This document shows, in pieces, positions 1-12,046 of a DNA stretch of 64,000 nt. Source of the DNA: Beta vulgaris subsp. vulgaris (lineage: Eukaryota > Streptophyta > Magnoliopsida > Caryophyllales > Amaranthaceae); NCBI RefSeq assembly GCF_026745355.1, contig NC_079205.1, positions 9,414,100 to 9,478,099 on the forward strand. Reading direction: 5' to 3'. Position numbers and translations under genes: made by a program. The notes under the pieces are model-generated. The model was not told where the DNA came from. It saw only the letters and a program-made list of their open reading frames with translations, and searched no databases. The number at the start of each line of letters is the position of its first letter. Position 1 is the first letter of the stretch.

Positions 1-1469
1 GGTCTTTCACCATCATTTATGCTTCGAGTTCGATTATGTAACTCAAATCAAATTATCTATGAGGACATTGATTAATAGAAAATACAAAATACAAAAAAAA
101 AATCAAAAAAAAAATGAGAAAAATGGACATACAATGGATTATGAGTTATTCCCCTCTTCCCTCCATCATTCTAAAATGTCATCATCCATTAACTATCCTC
201 ATAAAAATGAAAAATCCATAAACCATCATCGCCATAATACTTAGCCAAATAGCCTTTCAAACCAAAGCTTACAAAAACTTTCAAGCCTTCATATACCCAA
301 AATCACAAAGACTTGTGTTCAAGCCTCATTACATAAGAAAAGTAAATAAAGGGTAATAATAAGAAAAAGTGAAAGAAACTCAATTTGCAAAGAAGAAAAC
401 GCCCAAAGCAAATGCAAAAGCAAAAAAAAGAAAAAGCCAAAGGCAAAAAGAAAAGTCAACCTAGGAGCTTGCACACAAGTTCTACCCCTCACTCCAGAAT
501 CCTTCAATCCATCAAAACCTTAATCTTATAATACAAATCCATGATCCTTACCGTATTCCAACTTATTAAACCTTCATATCAACCTCAATTCTAAAACCTT
601 TTAACCTTTCATATCCAACCATAACTCCTTTTACAAGGCATGTCCAAGCCTTTTAGGTTAAGAACCCCAAAAGGCGACATAGGCAAAAGTCAGGGCATAA
701 AAAAAATCAAATACAGAACTATGAATGGTCAGATTCTGTAAGGATACGTAGGAATCCTTATTTTGAGGTCCGGCCACTTCTATAAAAAAAGAAATTAATC
801 AAGGTCTAAATGAGTTGACTTCTTAGAATTCACATGCATACTCTTATATAAACCTTTTATTTTTATTCCAAACTCTCCTTGTCCTTAAAGGACTCTACTA
901 TAATTCCATGGTCTCTAGACTTTGCTTGTATCAACTCTCCAAAGAAGAATCCGTATTGAAGAACTCTAAATGTTCAATGTAGATCAGGTTTCATAGTGCC
1001 TATTTAAAAGATAAGATTACCCAAAGTGGGGGCTTCGTATATACATGTGGTGGTTACTCCAGATCAGACTCTTGAAGAGTTGTAATATGCGGATCTTACT
1101 TGCAGACCCCGCTACATTCCATCTTTCCTAGCCTTGCATAACCACGACCTTACATGACGTTTCATCCTTCTTATCTTTGCATAACTTTAATCCTTTCATA
1201 GCGTCTCATGCATCCTTAGAGAGTCTAAGTTTGCATAATTACATCATTATGTGCATTATTATCTGAGCTGTTTGCACCTATCTACTAACATCTTGTCCTG
1301 CGGGTTATCAGATTACTTGTATTTATCGTCTTGCAAACTAACTTTGTTTTGTAAAAAATCAGCAAAATATAGTCCAGTTCTAAACTGCAGAGTGTTCATA
1401 ATCATTCTCCGTCCCGACAATGTATACTTTGACTATCGGTTTCCAGAACCTCAGACAAGTGGGGGATTT
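1..1469 (+). mobile_element. 3' internal region of a Tat/Ogre-like Ty3-gypsy retrotransposon (partial)
   Basis: This stretch has no convincing ORF. It ends in a polypurine tract (AAGTGGGGGATTT, about 1457-1469) directly followed by TGTAGACAC, the usual junction between the 3' untranslated internal region and the 3' LTR in Tat-lineage Gypsy elements. The coding part would lie to the left of the window. The family assignment follows from the polypurine tract and LTR start only; no gag or pol sequence is visible, so the lineage is an inference. Confidence 0.5.
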
Positions 1470-2370
1470 TGTAGACACAAAATTGTGTCTTCCCATTGAA
1501 TACACAATGATAATACATACAATTGTCCCAATTCTAAAGGCCGAATTAAATATTCCTAATAATTAATTGTATTTTCAATATTTTAATATTAATTATTTGC
1601 GATAACTAATTTTAAAGGATATTTCAAAAATCATATTTTTATTTCTAAAGATAGCTGATTTCAAATTTCAAAGGATAATAAAGAGTCTTAAAAAATTAAA
1701 AGTCGACCAGAAAGCAAGTGCGTGTGACGAACAATTCTATGCCTCATGCAAAGCAGTGCATGTGGCGCACAGGTTGTGCGTCAATTGTGCGTAAAGCTGT
1801 GTGCCAGGCACATAGTTTTATTCTATCTTTTAGCTCCGTTTTTCAGTTTTCTTTGCCAATAAGTATCTCGTTTCTTAGAATTACTTTTCACAATGCTCTA
1901 ATATCAAAAGGTCAAACTCATATTCAACACTCATCACATTCATACCTTCGGATCTCCTATTTCAAGCTTCAAGATTGCATATCCTGAAGATCGTTGCATA
2001 AGACCCAGGTGACAAAAGATCTTGAAGGAATTAATGCTTTTTTATACATTCTAATCCTAAATCTTCTCTTTTAATTTATTTCATTCATTATTCATATGCA
2101 TGATTGTATGATTTAATGCTTTCATCATCTCACATGATTATTATTGCTTATTAGATACCTAAAGAACTGTTCTAACATTCGAATCAAATAATTGGACAAC
2201 TTTTGAGGATCCTAGTAATTTGATTGCATAATAACATATCACCCAAAAAAATTTCTCTTTTGTTTGTTTCATGAACCAACGTAGATTAATATTCATATTG
2301 TATCAAAATATTATGTGGTCTTTTATTTGCATAAAACTTGACATGAATCGATTTTAAGTAGCTAAGGATA
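1470..2370 (+). mobile_element. 3' LTR of the Tat/Ogre-like element (right boundary uncertain)
   Basis: The LTR begins with TG immediately after the polypurine tract. It contains a run of short repeated words (GTGCG, GCACA, GTGTGCC) around 1715-1810 of the kind often seen in Tat LTRs. The right end could not be fixed: several CA dinucleotides are possible, and the 5' LTR needed for comparison is outside the window. The boundary near 2370 is only where the sequence character changes. Confidence 0.4.
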
Positions 2371-2570
2371 ATGAGCCTGGCCTGTTTGCAAATAGTTTGG
2401 GATCGCGTCGGTCAAAGATCGGTCAAAGCTCGGTTCATATGGCTCGACTCAAGACTTTAACGAGCCAAGCTGAAAAAGATTGAGGGACGCTCGATAAGTT
2501 CGTGAATAGCTCCAATAATTTATTTTGAACATGATATTTATAAAGTTTAATAAATAAAAAAAAAATAATT

Positions 2571-2581
2571 GTCCCACATCG
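2571..2581 (+). promoter_or_regulatory. snRNA-type upstream sequence element (USE) with TATA, orphan
   Basis: GTCCCACATCG matches the plant U-snRNA promoter element RTCCCACATCG. A TATAT follows about 33 bases later (2615), close to the spacing used in plant snRNA promoters. No recognisable snRNA lies downstream. A second, similar module is at 2992. Confidence 0.35.
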
Positions 2582-2991
2582 ACGTGTATAATAAGGAGAC
2601 ATGTAAGAAGGGTGTTATATTACTAATCTATAACTATTCAGCATTAAAAAAAATTGACAAGTTGGGTGATTAACAAAAGTGGATGACTAAGCTAGGATTC
2701 TCATTTGTAGTAGGTTTTTGGAAATTAAAAATAAATTAAGCAGTTACAATCCTCTTTGAACAAATACTAAGAGTGGGGGGTGGACAGTGGAATATACTTT
2801 GCGTAAAGGATAGATGGTGGACCTTGATCTAGTTAATTGAGGGTGTCTTCTAGCAAATCATAGGTATAATGACAAAAATTATTTTTTTTTCTAAAAAAAA
2901 GACAAAGCATAATGGATGGGGTGATGTAGCAGTAGCAACAAGGACGGAGTGAATGCATCAAAAGAAACTGAAATTGAGTAACTTGTTATGA

Positions 2992-3002
2992 ACCCCACAT
3001 CG
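2992..3002 (+). promoter_or_regulatory. Second USE-like element with TATA, orphan
   Basis: ACCCCACATCG differs by one base from the plant USE consensus. CTATATAATG follows about 31 bases later (3034). No known snRNA is recognisable downstream. It has the same orientation as the module at 2571. Confidence 0.3.
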
Positions 3003-3899
3003 AAAAAATAGAATATGGAGGAAGTTAGTAACTCTATATAATGAAAACAAACTTGCTGCTATGTGTATTCAATCAAAGCTTGGGTCATGCTTATTAGCTT
3101 TGGGCCTAAGTTTAGACTTGGCATATTAATAAGGCTATATCTGGGCTGAAGTTTCGACTTCGTAAATGTGCAAGTAGGACTGTGCAAAGAACAGGGTCAG
3201 ACCGGAATCAGTCCTCGGTCCCAAAAAAAATCCTAATTCTAGCTTTTCAGTCCGGTCTTAACCAGGACAATTACTATCCAGACTGTTGGACCGAAATTTC
3301 TGTTTTTTTTTTAAGTTAAAAAAATTTTATATCGTAAAAAAACTTTTAAAAGGTATAAAGCTATAAAGTCAAAACCCTCTTATTTATTATCTTTACGATT
3401 ATTCTTCTTAAAATTATTACATGCTAATGTATTTAATTTATACATATTTTTCAATCAAATAAAATTATTTTTTAAAAAATAATGATTCTGGTCGAACAAG
3501 TCCAAAACTAGACTGGAAAAATTTTGGTCCAAACCGGATGAGAATGGAATTTTCCAATTTTGTCCCGGTCCAAAAAAAATTCAGACTCTGGTCCACCAGT
3601 CCAGCAGGTCCAGCTCCGATCTGATCTGGTTCTGGACCGGTGCACTCCCCTGTATATAAGCCTATATACTTTGGGCTGAATATTTTGATTGATTAATATA
3701 TAATAAGTTGAGCCTCGAGTTTCTCACGCGACAATTTGAACCTTTAATTAGTCATTTCAAGTCGGAGCCGAGCTTGGGGAATCCAGGTTCAACGAGCCAC
3801 GAACATGAGCTGAGCCTTCATATTCTTTAACAAGCTCGAGCCGAGTCTAGCTCTGTTCAGGATCGGCTCGCTCGATAAGCAGCCTGTAAAGGTCATCAA

Positions 3900-5140
3900 T
3901 AGGCAAATTTGATTCCTGATCTTGTTCGTACTCTCACCACCAAACTCAATATGTGGTTAATTGACCATTAATGGAGTCATGAAGGGGAAATCTACATTGG
4001 ATAAGTCCCTAAGTTGTCCCTATGATTTTCGAATATCCAATTAGGTTTATGAGTCTTTTTTCTTAAGACTTGATGGCGTCTTCTCTCTATGTCTAAATAT
4101 TTTCAATCAAAACTTTCAAAATGAGGTAGTCAGATACGCGTTCATCCCGTGTAGGCAAATAAAAACACGCGTACAGACTTGTAGCCTTAAGTCCCGAGAA
4201 AATACTTGTTATTTGGAATTGAACTAAGCTTAGTATATAGTCGGATGAACCAGCATCCCCTGAAGAAGAATTCAAGGGATTTTCGATCCAGACGCTCGAG
4301 ATGGATCCATCATATTAAGTATGTTTATAATATCAATTTAAGAGTAATTAATCTGTTATTGGATAATTTGTTTTTGGGCAGATACACGAAGGTAGATCAA
4401 AAGCAAGTGAGCATGGTGGGTGGAAATTTTTCTAACCCGCTAGAACTGTAGATGTGGTAAGGTTATGGTGGGTTAGTTTCTAAGGTGAGGTCGATAATGG
4501 GATTGTTTTGATGTCGGAGTGAAAACTAGTAGGCAAGAGTGATGGTAAAGTATATTGAAAAGTATGAATTAGATGGATGGTCGGGCATTGGGAAGGAAGG
4601 ATGCTTTCAAAGGCAAAAGGCCATTGGTGAGATTTGCGTAAATAAAAAAGATTAGAACGTGAAATCGAATTGATTCGACGTTACGTCAGCTACATAGATA
4701 AGTTTTACAAACCTGATGTCATGATGTTTTAGCTTTTACCTTTCTTTGTCGAGATTCTTGTAGTCTTTAATGTATCACACACTAAATGCATGCTATGGAC
4801 TTGGCATTTGTTTATATAGCATATGAACAACATGGTATGCTGGTTGAACTTGCATGATTTTACCTTCGAACAGTCCAGGAAAAAGAAAAAGATGATGGTT
4901 TGGATTCATTATCCGCTTGGCCATTCCATTTTTTGTCAAGACAAGCTGGCGATGTTTTCGCATAATTAAGCGGTCATAGTCCGTGCTGGGAAGCTAAGAT
5001 AGAATAATTTTAAGTCAAGCTCTGAACTAGAGGCCTGAATAAAATCTTTAATTGTAAACAGTAAAAGAAAAGTTCTTCGAAGCTGTGCTAATGGTGGTCA
5101 AGGATAAGGTACTACTTTCAGTGGGAGACATTGAGTCTGC
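3900..5140. other. Intergenic, no gene or element recognised
   Basis: Short ORFs here have no recognisable domain and no supporting splice or start context. No terminal repeats or long direct repeats were seen. Confidence 0.5.
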
Positions 5141-5149
5141 ATGAGAAAT

Positions 5150-6900
5150 CTGGGAGACTCCACAGAGAATGGCGAAATGGATAGTTAGAGAGAAAGAGAA
5201 CCCCCAAGGTCTGAAATATTCCATTAGATGAAAATGAAAAGGTCCTATTTAAGTATCTGTACAAAAGAATCTGGCTTTTTTTACGAGAGCCCTTTCAATG
5301 CTCCTAGAAACAGTAGAATTAGTGCTAAACCCTGCTTTCTATGAGAAACAAACCAACCCATGGGTTAATCTGTAAGCTAGTGAGTCTCTATTTTATCTCC
5401 GGAACAATTTTCATAAGGATGTAGTAGTCTCAAGTGCTTTCACACGAGGTACGTAAAATCTGTCAATAAAGGCACCTAGAATTAAGTATCCCCGCTAGCA
5501 CGAATAATACATGAATAATTCCCATCCCAATAAACATAATCAATGATTCAAAAGGAGTAATGCACTCTATAACTACCAAAGATCTCTCCCGAGTACCTAT
5601 GGCTACTCTAAACAAGCAATCAAACCTATTCCCGTGGAATCATGCATGAAAGAAACATTAAACATGGCATCACAAATAAATTCCTAGTAATCCTATCTAC
5701 TCATTCCCATAGCGATACTCATACTCTTGATTGAATCAACAAATCCATCTAGATTCAATTCCCATTGAAAACAAGACATAAGGAATCAATTCAAAATCAC
5801 CTATCCCTAGTATGATAATGAAAATAAGAACAATAATTCAATCAAGCAAGAACAATTAATCACATCAGATTAGGACTATGGGAGGAATTCATGTATTAAT
5901 CATTGTTAGGGTTTAACTTAATCCTAGATTATAAAACTACTCATTCATAATTGAAATAACAAAGCAATTGATAAATAAATTGAAAGACATAATAATAATA
6001 AAGGAAAAGGGGAGATTAGAAAACTTAGTCTTTACTTGAATGAATCAAACTTGTAGAATTCAAGATTCAATAATGGAGTTTTTCTCTCAAAAGCTCTCTA
6101 AAAGTAATACTGATCTATTTTCTGATAATGAAAAAGTACTCAAAAGCATGTTTAATAAAACCTAATAACGCCTACATTAACTAGAAAAGGAAATAATGAA
6201 AAATCGCGAAATTCTGACGAGTAGCAGTGTGCACGGGCAAGCAGGATCTTGCACGGACGTGCAGCATGGTGCACGGGCAAGCAAAATCCTGCTTGGGCGT
6301 GCACACGGAACAAAAGGTTTTTGGTGTTTTGGTTTACATACAATAGTGCACGGGCAAGCGGATTCTCGCTTGGGCGTGCGCTTTGGTGCGTGGGCAAGCG
6401 AGATTCTGCTTGGGCGTACGCCTTGGTACGTGGGCAAGCGAGATTCTGCTTGGTCCCGCAAAGAAAGTATTCTTATTCAATATCATCATTCCTTCAACCC
6501 CAAAGCACTCAAACTCATCTTCTCGCATCCGAAAACCGTCAAGTAAACCATTTACGAACCATATTAGCTTCTCTTAGTCATAATCAGCCTCAAGAACCTG
6601 AAAATCACATAAAAGGGCCGAAAGTATCTCGAAATAACACAATGGTTCAAAAGAATGCCCATATCATGCAATTAGATCTAAGATGCACTAAAATCTTCAT
6701 GAAGATGAGACTTAATACCTACTTATATGCAACTAAAAACCGAGTTATCAAGGCGCTCCTTCCATTCTTGTGCAAAAGGTTTGATTGCCTCACGTTGCAA
6801 AGGAAGGTCCCAAATTTCTCCCCACTTGCAAGGAATATTCATCTTACCCTAAAAAAAAGTAATCCATAATTATTAAAGTGAAATACGTGTTTTACCGAAA
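5150..6900 (-). mobile_element. Probable LTR-retrotransposon remnant containing a palindromic repeat cluster
   Basis: The region lacks genes and resembles an LTR or leader in minus orientation, but neither TG/CA ends nor a primer-binding site could be placed. The best evidence is the cluster at 6226-6460, where similar GC-richer units of about 40 bp recur, a style common in plant Gypsy LTRs. The 206-aa and 116-aa ORFs across it are artefacts of the repeats. The assignment is weak. Confidence 0.3.
6226..6460. repeat. Cluster of about five imperfect palindromic repeats (GTGCACGGGCAAGC...GCTTGGGCGTGC)
   Basis: Each unit is about 40 bp and reads GTGCRYGGGCAAGC, a short A/T-containing loop, then GCTTGGGCGTRCG, so each can fold on itself. 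Units start near 6230, 6270, 6350, 6385 and 6425. The third is separated from the second by an unrelated 45-bp spacer. The units differ by a few substitutions and are locally much GC-richer than the flanks. Confidence 0.75.
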
Positions 6901-6964
6901 GTGAAAATACAATAACACAACTAAAAAATGGTGTGGCTTCCCATCTCTTACATGGCTTGACTTG

Positions 6965-7060
6965 GCTTAGCTTGGCTTGACTCACTTGGTGGAGATTGCA
7001 CTTCATAATCTCAAAGTCAAGGGTTCAAACCGCACTAAGTGAGACACTTTGAGGAGGATT
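6965..7060 (+). repeat. SINE-like or tRNA-derived fragment
   Basis: GACTCACTTGGTGGAGATTGC followed about 30 bases later by GGGTTCAAACC resembles box A and box B of a tRNA-derived SINE promoter. No poly(A) tail or target-site duplication was seen, so this may be a fragment or a chance match. Confidence 0.3.
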
Positions 7061-7487
7061 CCTTTACTATTTTTTTTCCCTCCTTTCAAGTGCTTAATTG
7101 GGCCTCTAGATCAGGCTTTCAAGTGCAAAACAAGACCCAAAAGTTATTCATCTTATCAATCACCAAAAAACCAAAGACATTAATTAATTAAAAATAATAA
7201 ACCCAGGGGTGGTACAATACTGAGAATACACACACTCCAAATGTTCGACCCACTCTAAGCACAAATATGGCCATCCATGGGCAATAATCCTGTAATGAGC
7301 CATCTGACCCGCCCGGCGCCCGCTTAAACACCTCTAGTTGGGTATTAGTACTAGTACTACTTTGGAAGAGGAGCGAAGGAGAGATGAGAGTAGAGAAAGT
7401 TTGCAGAAACAAAGTCACGGGTTTGTCTTGAAACTCCCTTAATTTATTACACACTTCTAGACGACAGACATACATTACAGACACATA

Positions 7488-7660
7488 TTCTCTCTTAATA
7501 ATCTCACTCTCCTAGGTCTCTTTCTCTTCAAAAACACCAAAAACAATCCTCCCTTTTCCCACCTCTTTTAACACTTTCTTTTCCTTGTCCACCAAGCCAA
7601 AAACACTCATTTTCTCCCTCCTCAATCTTCCTCATCTTTCATTACATAACATAACAAAAA
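7488..7660 (+). promoter_or_regulatory. Pyrimidine-rich 5' leader of the HsfB4-like gene
   Basis: The 170 bases before the HsfB4-like start codon are strongly CT-rich (runs of CTCTTT, TCTCCCTCC), typical of plant 5' untranslated leaders. The ATG at 7661 is preceded by AACAAAAA, a good plant start context. I could not assign a TATA box or heat-shock elements with confidence. Confidence 0.4.
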
Positions 7661-9079
7661 ATGGCACTTTTGCTAGACCATTGCGACGGCATTATACTGT
7701 CATTAGACACTACTAAATCAGTTCCTGCTCCTTTTCTTACTAAAACTTATCATTTGGTAGATGACCCTTCTACCGATCACGTCGTCTCTTGGGGTGAAGA
7801 TGACTCCACTTTCGTCGTCTGGCGTCCACCTGAATTCGCTCGTGACCTCCTTCCTAAGTACTTTAAGCACAACAACTTTTCCAGCTTCGTCCGCCAACTT
7901 AACACTTATGTATGTCTCGCTTCCTTATTTGACACGAATAATCCCAACTTTCACCCATGTTTTCGTATAATCCAACTTTTGATTGTTTATAACATATTTT
8001 TTTGGTAGACCACATACATCTGGGATTGTTTCTAATGATTAGATCACAAAAATTATATACCTCAACTTATGATTATTAACAACACTTTGTTTCAAAAGTT
8101 ATGATTATATAGTCCATTTTTTCTCTTGTTTTTTCATATATAGAAGTATTTCATATCTAATACAGGATTACTAATTTGACTCTTTTTGTCCATCCAAATA
8201 TAGGGTTTTAGGAAGATAGTACCAGACAGATGGGAGTTCGCCAATGAATTCTTCAAAAGAGGAGAAAAACACTTACTATGCGACATCCACCGCAGAAAAA
8301 CAGGCCAACATCAACAAAGCAACACCCATTGCAGCAGCAACACAACTCATTTAAACTTCAGCCACCCTGGTGCAAACGCATACTTAGCCGCTTGCTTCCC
8401 AGGCGGCAACCGAGTAAGCCTCTCACCACCAAACTCCGACTCCGCAGACGATTACATCGAATGCGACAACAACAATAACAACAACAACAACAACAACATT
8501 CATCATGGAAACAACTTAGACTCATCATCTCCGTTATCATCTTCACCTGCCTCTTCAAAATGCTCGTACGCCGATGCACTCACTACACTTTCTGAAGACA
8601 ACGAGCGCCTACGACGGTCCAATACAATGCTAATGTCGGAGCTTGCGCACATGAGGAAACTATACAATGATATTATTTACTTTGTGCAAAATCATGTCAA
8701 GCCTGTTACTGTTACCACTACTCCAACTAATAATTCTTACCCTTCACCACCTTTAGTTACTGCTGTTAATTCCATGCCCAAAAAACCAGCTTTGAACTTA
8801 AGTCAGTTTATCAAGAACAGTAATTTTTCTAGTAGTGATGAATTTACCACTGCAACGGCTACTAACAAGGGTAATTTTTCGAGTTTGGAAGACAATGAAA
8901 GTAGTACTACTACAACTACATGCTGTAAAACAAGGTTGTTTGGTGTTCCGATTCAATCAAAGAAGAGATTACACCCAGATCAGACGGTTGAGATTAATTA
9001 TAAGGCACGATCTATGTTTGGTAATCATGATCGTTTAGGATTGAATCTTATGCCTCCTTCTTCTTCTTCATTATCTTAG
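7661..9079 (+). CDS. HSFB4: Class B heat-shock transcription factor, HsfB4-like (2 exons: 7661-7909, 8204-9079; 374 aa)
   Basis: The product is a nuclear DNA-binding protein that recognises heat-shock elements; class B factors usually act as repressors. Exon 1 (83 codons) starts [16 protein letters not shown] and gives [25 protein letters not shown] and [14 protein letters not shown] 294-base phase-0 GT-AG intron splits the DNA-binding domain at the family's conserved position, and exon 2 resumes with [17 protein letters not shown]. The domain spans about residues 21-120. The HR-A/B coiled coil follows at about 207-250 ([26 protein letters not shown]), without the insertion found in class A factors. 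An Asn run lies at 172-181. The class B repressor motif LFGV is at 328-331, beside a basic SKKR stretch that may be the nuclear signal. The N-terminal MALLLD leader and overall length fit the HsfB4 subgroup, which in Arabidopsis acts in root meristem patterning. No disruption is seen. The subgroup call is an inference. Confidence 0.93.
7910..8203 (+). other. Intron of the HsfB4-like gene
   Basis: It starts GTATGTCTCG after the codon for Tyr83 and ends AAATATAG before GGTTTTAGG. It is phase 0 and AT-rich. Reading through it gives an in-frame stop, so the unspliced 115-aa ORF is not a product. Confidence 0.9.
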
Positions 9080-9800
9080 TTTTTTTTTTTTTTTTTTGAA
9101 AAAAGGGTAAAAAGGAAAAGAAAAAAAAAAGGACCTTTGTACGCTTCTGCAGGATAGGAAGTGGGATTTTGTCTGTTCTCTGTCAAGGGTCCGATGAAAG
9201 GTGAGTATGAAAATGTGAGTATATTATTATAATTACTATGTGATTTCATGTACATAAACTAGTACTTTTATAAGTAGCATTAGTACGAGCTTTATGTTGT
9301 TTTCCCTCCTCAAAAGATTCATTAATGCAGGTGGGTTTTTTGTTTTAAAGTAAGGCTTTAAGTAAGTTCCAAATTGTTTTTTTTTTTTCATATATTGCTT
9401 CTTTAGTTCTTTAAACTAGACTTCTTATTTGCTTTCTGAACAGCTTATAATAGAATACTTTTTTATTGTTATATGAAGTACTATAGTATTTGATTATGTA
9501 CCAATTTAAATTATGAGAGAAGTCGTTATTTTTAATGCACGAGATGTGTTAGATATAACAAGATCTCACTCGATTATATTTGTTTCTTATTATATATTGG
9601 TGATAATTTAGGGTCAAGTTATATGACGTTCAAATAAATAGCAAATACAAATCTATTATCAAAGTTGTAATGTTTTGATTTTTACCTTTGTCAATGTGTA
9701 ACTTTGACCACGAATATCTTTAATATTCAGTAAGTGAAAATTCGTAAAACTCTGATATTTCGAAAATGTACATTGAATCTGATGCTATAGCATTTTACAA
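9080..9800. other. 3' flank of the HsfB4-like gene
   Basis: A T-run and an A/G-rich stretch directly follow the stop codon, then AT-rich sequence. No clear AATAAA poly(A) signal could be assigned and no further gene was seen. Confidence 0.5.
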
Positions 9801-9804
9801 GATA

Positions 9805-10030
9805 CTCCCTCCGGTCTTTATTAGTTTACGCCTTTCTTTTGCACAAAATTTTAAGAAAAATAACGTTATGGGTCATAGAAAGAAAGAGAAATTATTATTT
9901 AATATTAAAGTTGAATGTGTGTGATGAAAAGTTAGTGGTTTCATTCCAAAAATAGAAAAAAAAGAGGTAAACGAATAAGGGACATCCCAAAAAGTAATCG
10001 GATAAACTAATTAATAAAGATCATAGGGAG
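9805..10030. mobile_element. Stowaway-type MITE (Tc1/mariner derivative), 226 bp
   Basis: The left end CTCCCTCCGGTCTTTATTAG pairs with the right end CTAATTAATAAAGATCATAGGGAG. TA dinucleotides flank both sides (9803-9804 and 10031-10032), as expected for Stowaway insertion. It has no coding capacity. Confidence 0.85.
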
Positions 10031-10032
10031 TA

Positions 10033-10756
10033 CTTACTTCCTCCATATATACTTGCTTCACTGGTGTGAGCACAATAACTATTTGGGAGAGGAGAAAATG
10101 TAGCTGATATAACAAAGAAGTATTTGAGATTTAATTAAGGTAGGAAAATGGAAGAAAATATAGAATTTTGTGTATAGACCATAAAACAAATAATGTAGCA
10201 AGTAAATAATTACATTTATTTATGAAAAAATATACGCTGTGTAACAAGTAGAAAGAGAGACATATTACTATTTACTACACGTAGTGTATCATATCTTGTC
10301 TTTTCTCCTAATTCCTTTTATAATCTGAATTTTATGTCTGAATTGTTTCAGCTTCATTAATGGGAGAGAGAGACAGAAAAATGTATGACAGTGTTTTGTT
10401 CTCATCCCTCTATTTTCACATGTTCTGTGGCCAAAAAAAGAAAAAATGAAAAAAACAAAGAATAAATAAAAAGCTGAGAAAGGGCCTCAGACTCAGTTGG
10501 TGCATTGGCATTTGCCTCTTTTGCTTTTTGTTGTTTGATTACATTAATGGATGATACGGACACTGACCATAGCTTGGATTATTAGCTTCTGTCTTCTTGT
10601 TAAAGGTAAAGGGAAATTGTGTCAAATTCTTCTTTTCCTTGAATATATATCTGCATGTAGCACAATGAGGCAACTTTCATTAAACCATCTGACATATATT
10701 TTTTCAATATTTTATAATAATAACTTTTCTTTTTATCTTTTAAGTCATCTATATAT
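10033..10756. other. Intergenic, no gene recognised
   Basis: AT-rich sequence with no supportable ORF, RNA gene or terminal repeats. Confidence 0.5.
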
Positions 10757-11000
10757 AGGTTTAAGTTCATATGAAAACCACCCTTATAATGAAAACTGTG
10801 ATAACCAATTATTTTTCTTCAATTTACGAAGATTTTGCTCATTTTCAAAACATTTCTGCTCATTTTATGTTATGTTTTTGCTCTTTTGAAATATTTTTGC
10901 TTATTTCACAACATATTTTCTCATTTTACGTTTTTGTTTATTTTTAGTGCGTGATTTTCACGGTTTTTAACATAAGAGGATTCTCACTAGAACCCAACCA
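10757..11000. mobile_element. Putative MITE with about 50-bp inverted termini
   Basis: The left end GGTTTAAGTTCATATGAAAA and the reverse complement of the right end GGTTGGGTTCTAGTGAGAAT are related over about 50 bases, including a shared AAAACYGTGA word. No target-site duplication was identified. Confidence 0.45.
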
Positions 11001-11229
11001 TTTCATGTATGTATGTACTATACTATTTATTTAAGGTAAGATAAAGGAATTCACCTAAGAGGGTCGGGATAAGGGGATTTCTCAAATGAATCCTATGAGG
11101 TGATATTACTACTCTACCACTTCAACATCATCTCTCGGTATATATTAAGCTTAGGCATAAGCATTTTAGTTGTATACAAAATATAACAGCGGAGAAAGAT
11201 AGATAGAATAATGAAAATTTTAATATAAA

Positions 11230-11616
11230 GAAAAAATTTCAAAAAACTACCTTTTACAACCAACATTTTTCAAAAAATTAGCTTTTAAAAATTTTATTTC
11301 AAAAAACTACCTTATATAACATATTCCTTTTTAATATATTATCATGTTACGTTTATATTTAAAACTAATCAATAAATGACAATCGCCCTAGGTGTTGATG
11401 CCGTTGGAAAAGCGAGTTAAGAAGAGAGAAACGATAAGGCATGAAAGAATAACAATTTACGATGATTCAATTATTAGTGATTAAACCTCATTTATGGTAA
11501 AATAGTAGTATATTGAAACAAATTTGTTATATAAGATAGTTTTCTAAAAGAAAATGTTTAAAAGGTAGTTTCTTGAAAAAAATTAATTATAAAAGGTAAT
11601 TTTATGAAATCTTTCC
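11230..11616. mobile_element. Mutator-like MITE, 387 bp, with 9-bp TSD
   Basis: The 9-bp direct repeat TAATATAAA flanks the element (11221-11229 and 11617-11625). The termini are inverted: left GAAAAAATTTCAAAAAACTA, right (reverse complement) GGAAAGATTTCATAAAATTA, with internal ACTACCTTTT/AAAAGGTAGT repeats. A 9-bp TSD with long inverted termini is characteristic of Mutator-like elements. It has no coding capacity. Confidence 0.85.
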
Positions 11617-11690
11617 TAATATAAATAATCTCATTTGTGACCTAAGGCTCTGATATTTTAGACTAACAAAAGCATAAATAACATATTGAG

Positions 11691-12046
11691 GGGGCATTTG
11701 GTTGGTAAAGGGGAAAGGGAAAGGAATCATGTAAGGGTTAGAAGGGGAAAGGAATCAAAAACCGACAAATTAAAACACTTGTTTGGTATATATCAAATAT
11801 AGGGGAAAGGGATTTAAATTTCCAGCGGCCACCCATACCTCTCATCTCTCACTCTTTTCTTCTGGCACACCTGGCATCTCATTCAACTCTTATCTCATCA
11901 TCACCGACGTCTGGAATCAAAATAGAGTGATTTGGGGTAATGGAGGGGAAAAGAGAGGAAACAAAACCCCCAATCCAAACAAGATATAAGGGAATGGAAT
12001 TAACTAATTCCCTTTCCTGTAACCCCCTAACCAAACGCCCCCCTGA
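11691..12046. mobile_element. PIF/Harbinger- or hAT-like MITE, about 355 bp
   Basis: The left terminus GGGGGCATTTGGTTGGTAAA and the right terminus CCCTAACCAAACGCCCCC are inverted, flanked by TGA on each side. Internal AAAGGGGAAAGGGAAAGG and CCCTTTCC stretches extend the inverted repeat. Small ORFs inside on both strands are unlikely to be genes. Confidence 0.75.

Larger units (their letters stand above)
2376..3895. mobile_element. Degenerate hAT-like non-autonomous element carrying a nested hAT-like MITE
   Basis: Both ends are rich in GAGCTCGG/GAGCCGAGC words in opposite orientation (about 2400-2500 and 3760-3890), a pattern typical of subterminal regions of plant hAT derivatives. A smaller element lies inside at about 3168-3652: its left end reads TAGGACTGTGCA and its right end, reverse complemented, CAGGGGAGTGCACCGGTCC. 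Both inner ends carry GGTCC/GACCGG words. No clean target-site duplication was found for either, so the boundaries are approximate. Confidence 0.4.

Noticed and set aside
6249..6869. 206-codon ORF on the + strand
   Set aside because: It runs through the palindromic repeat cluster and continues in low-information sequence. Overlapping ORFs exist on both strands, as expected from palindromic DNA.
8358..8579. Minus-strand 73-codon Cys-rich ORF within the HsfB4-like gene
   Set aside because: The Cys run is the antisense of the Asn (AAC) repeat in the real coding strand.
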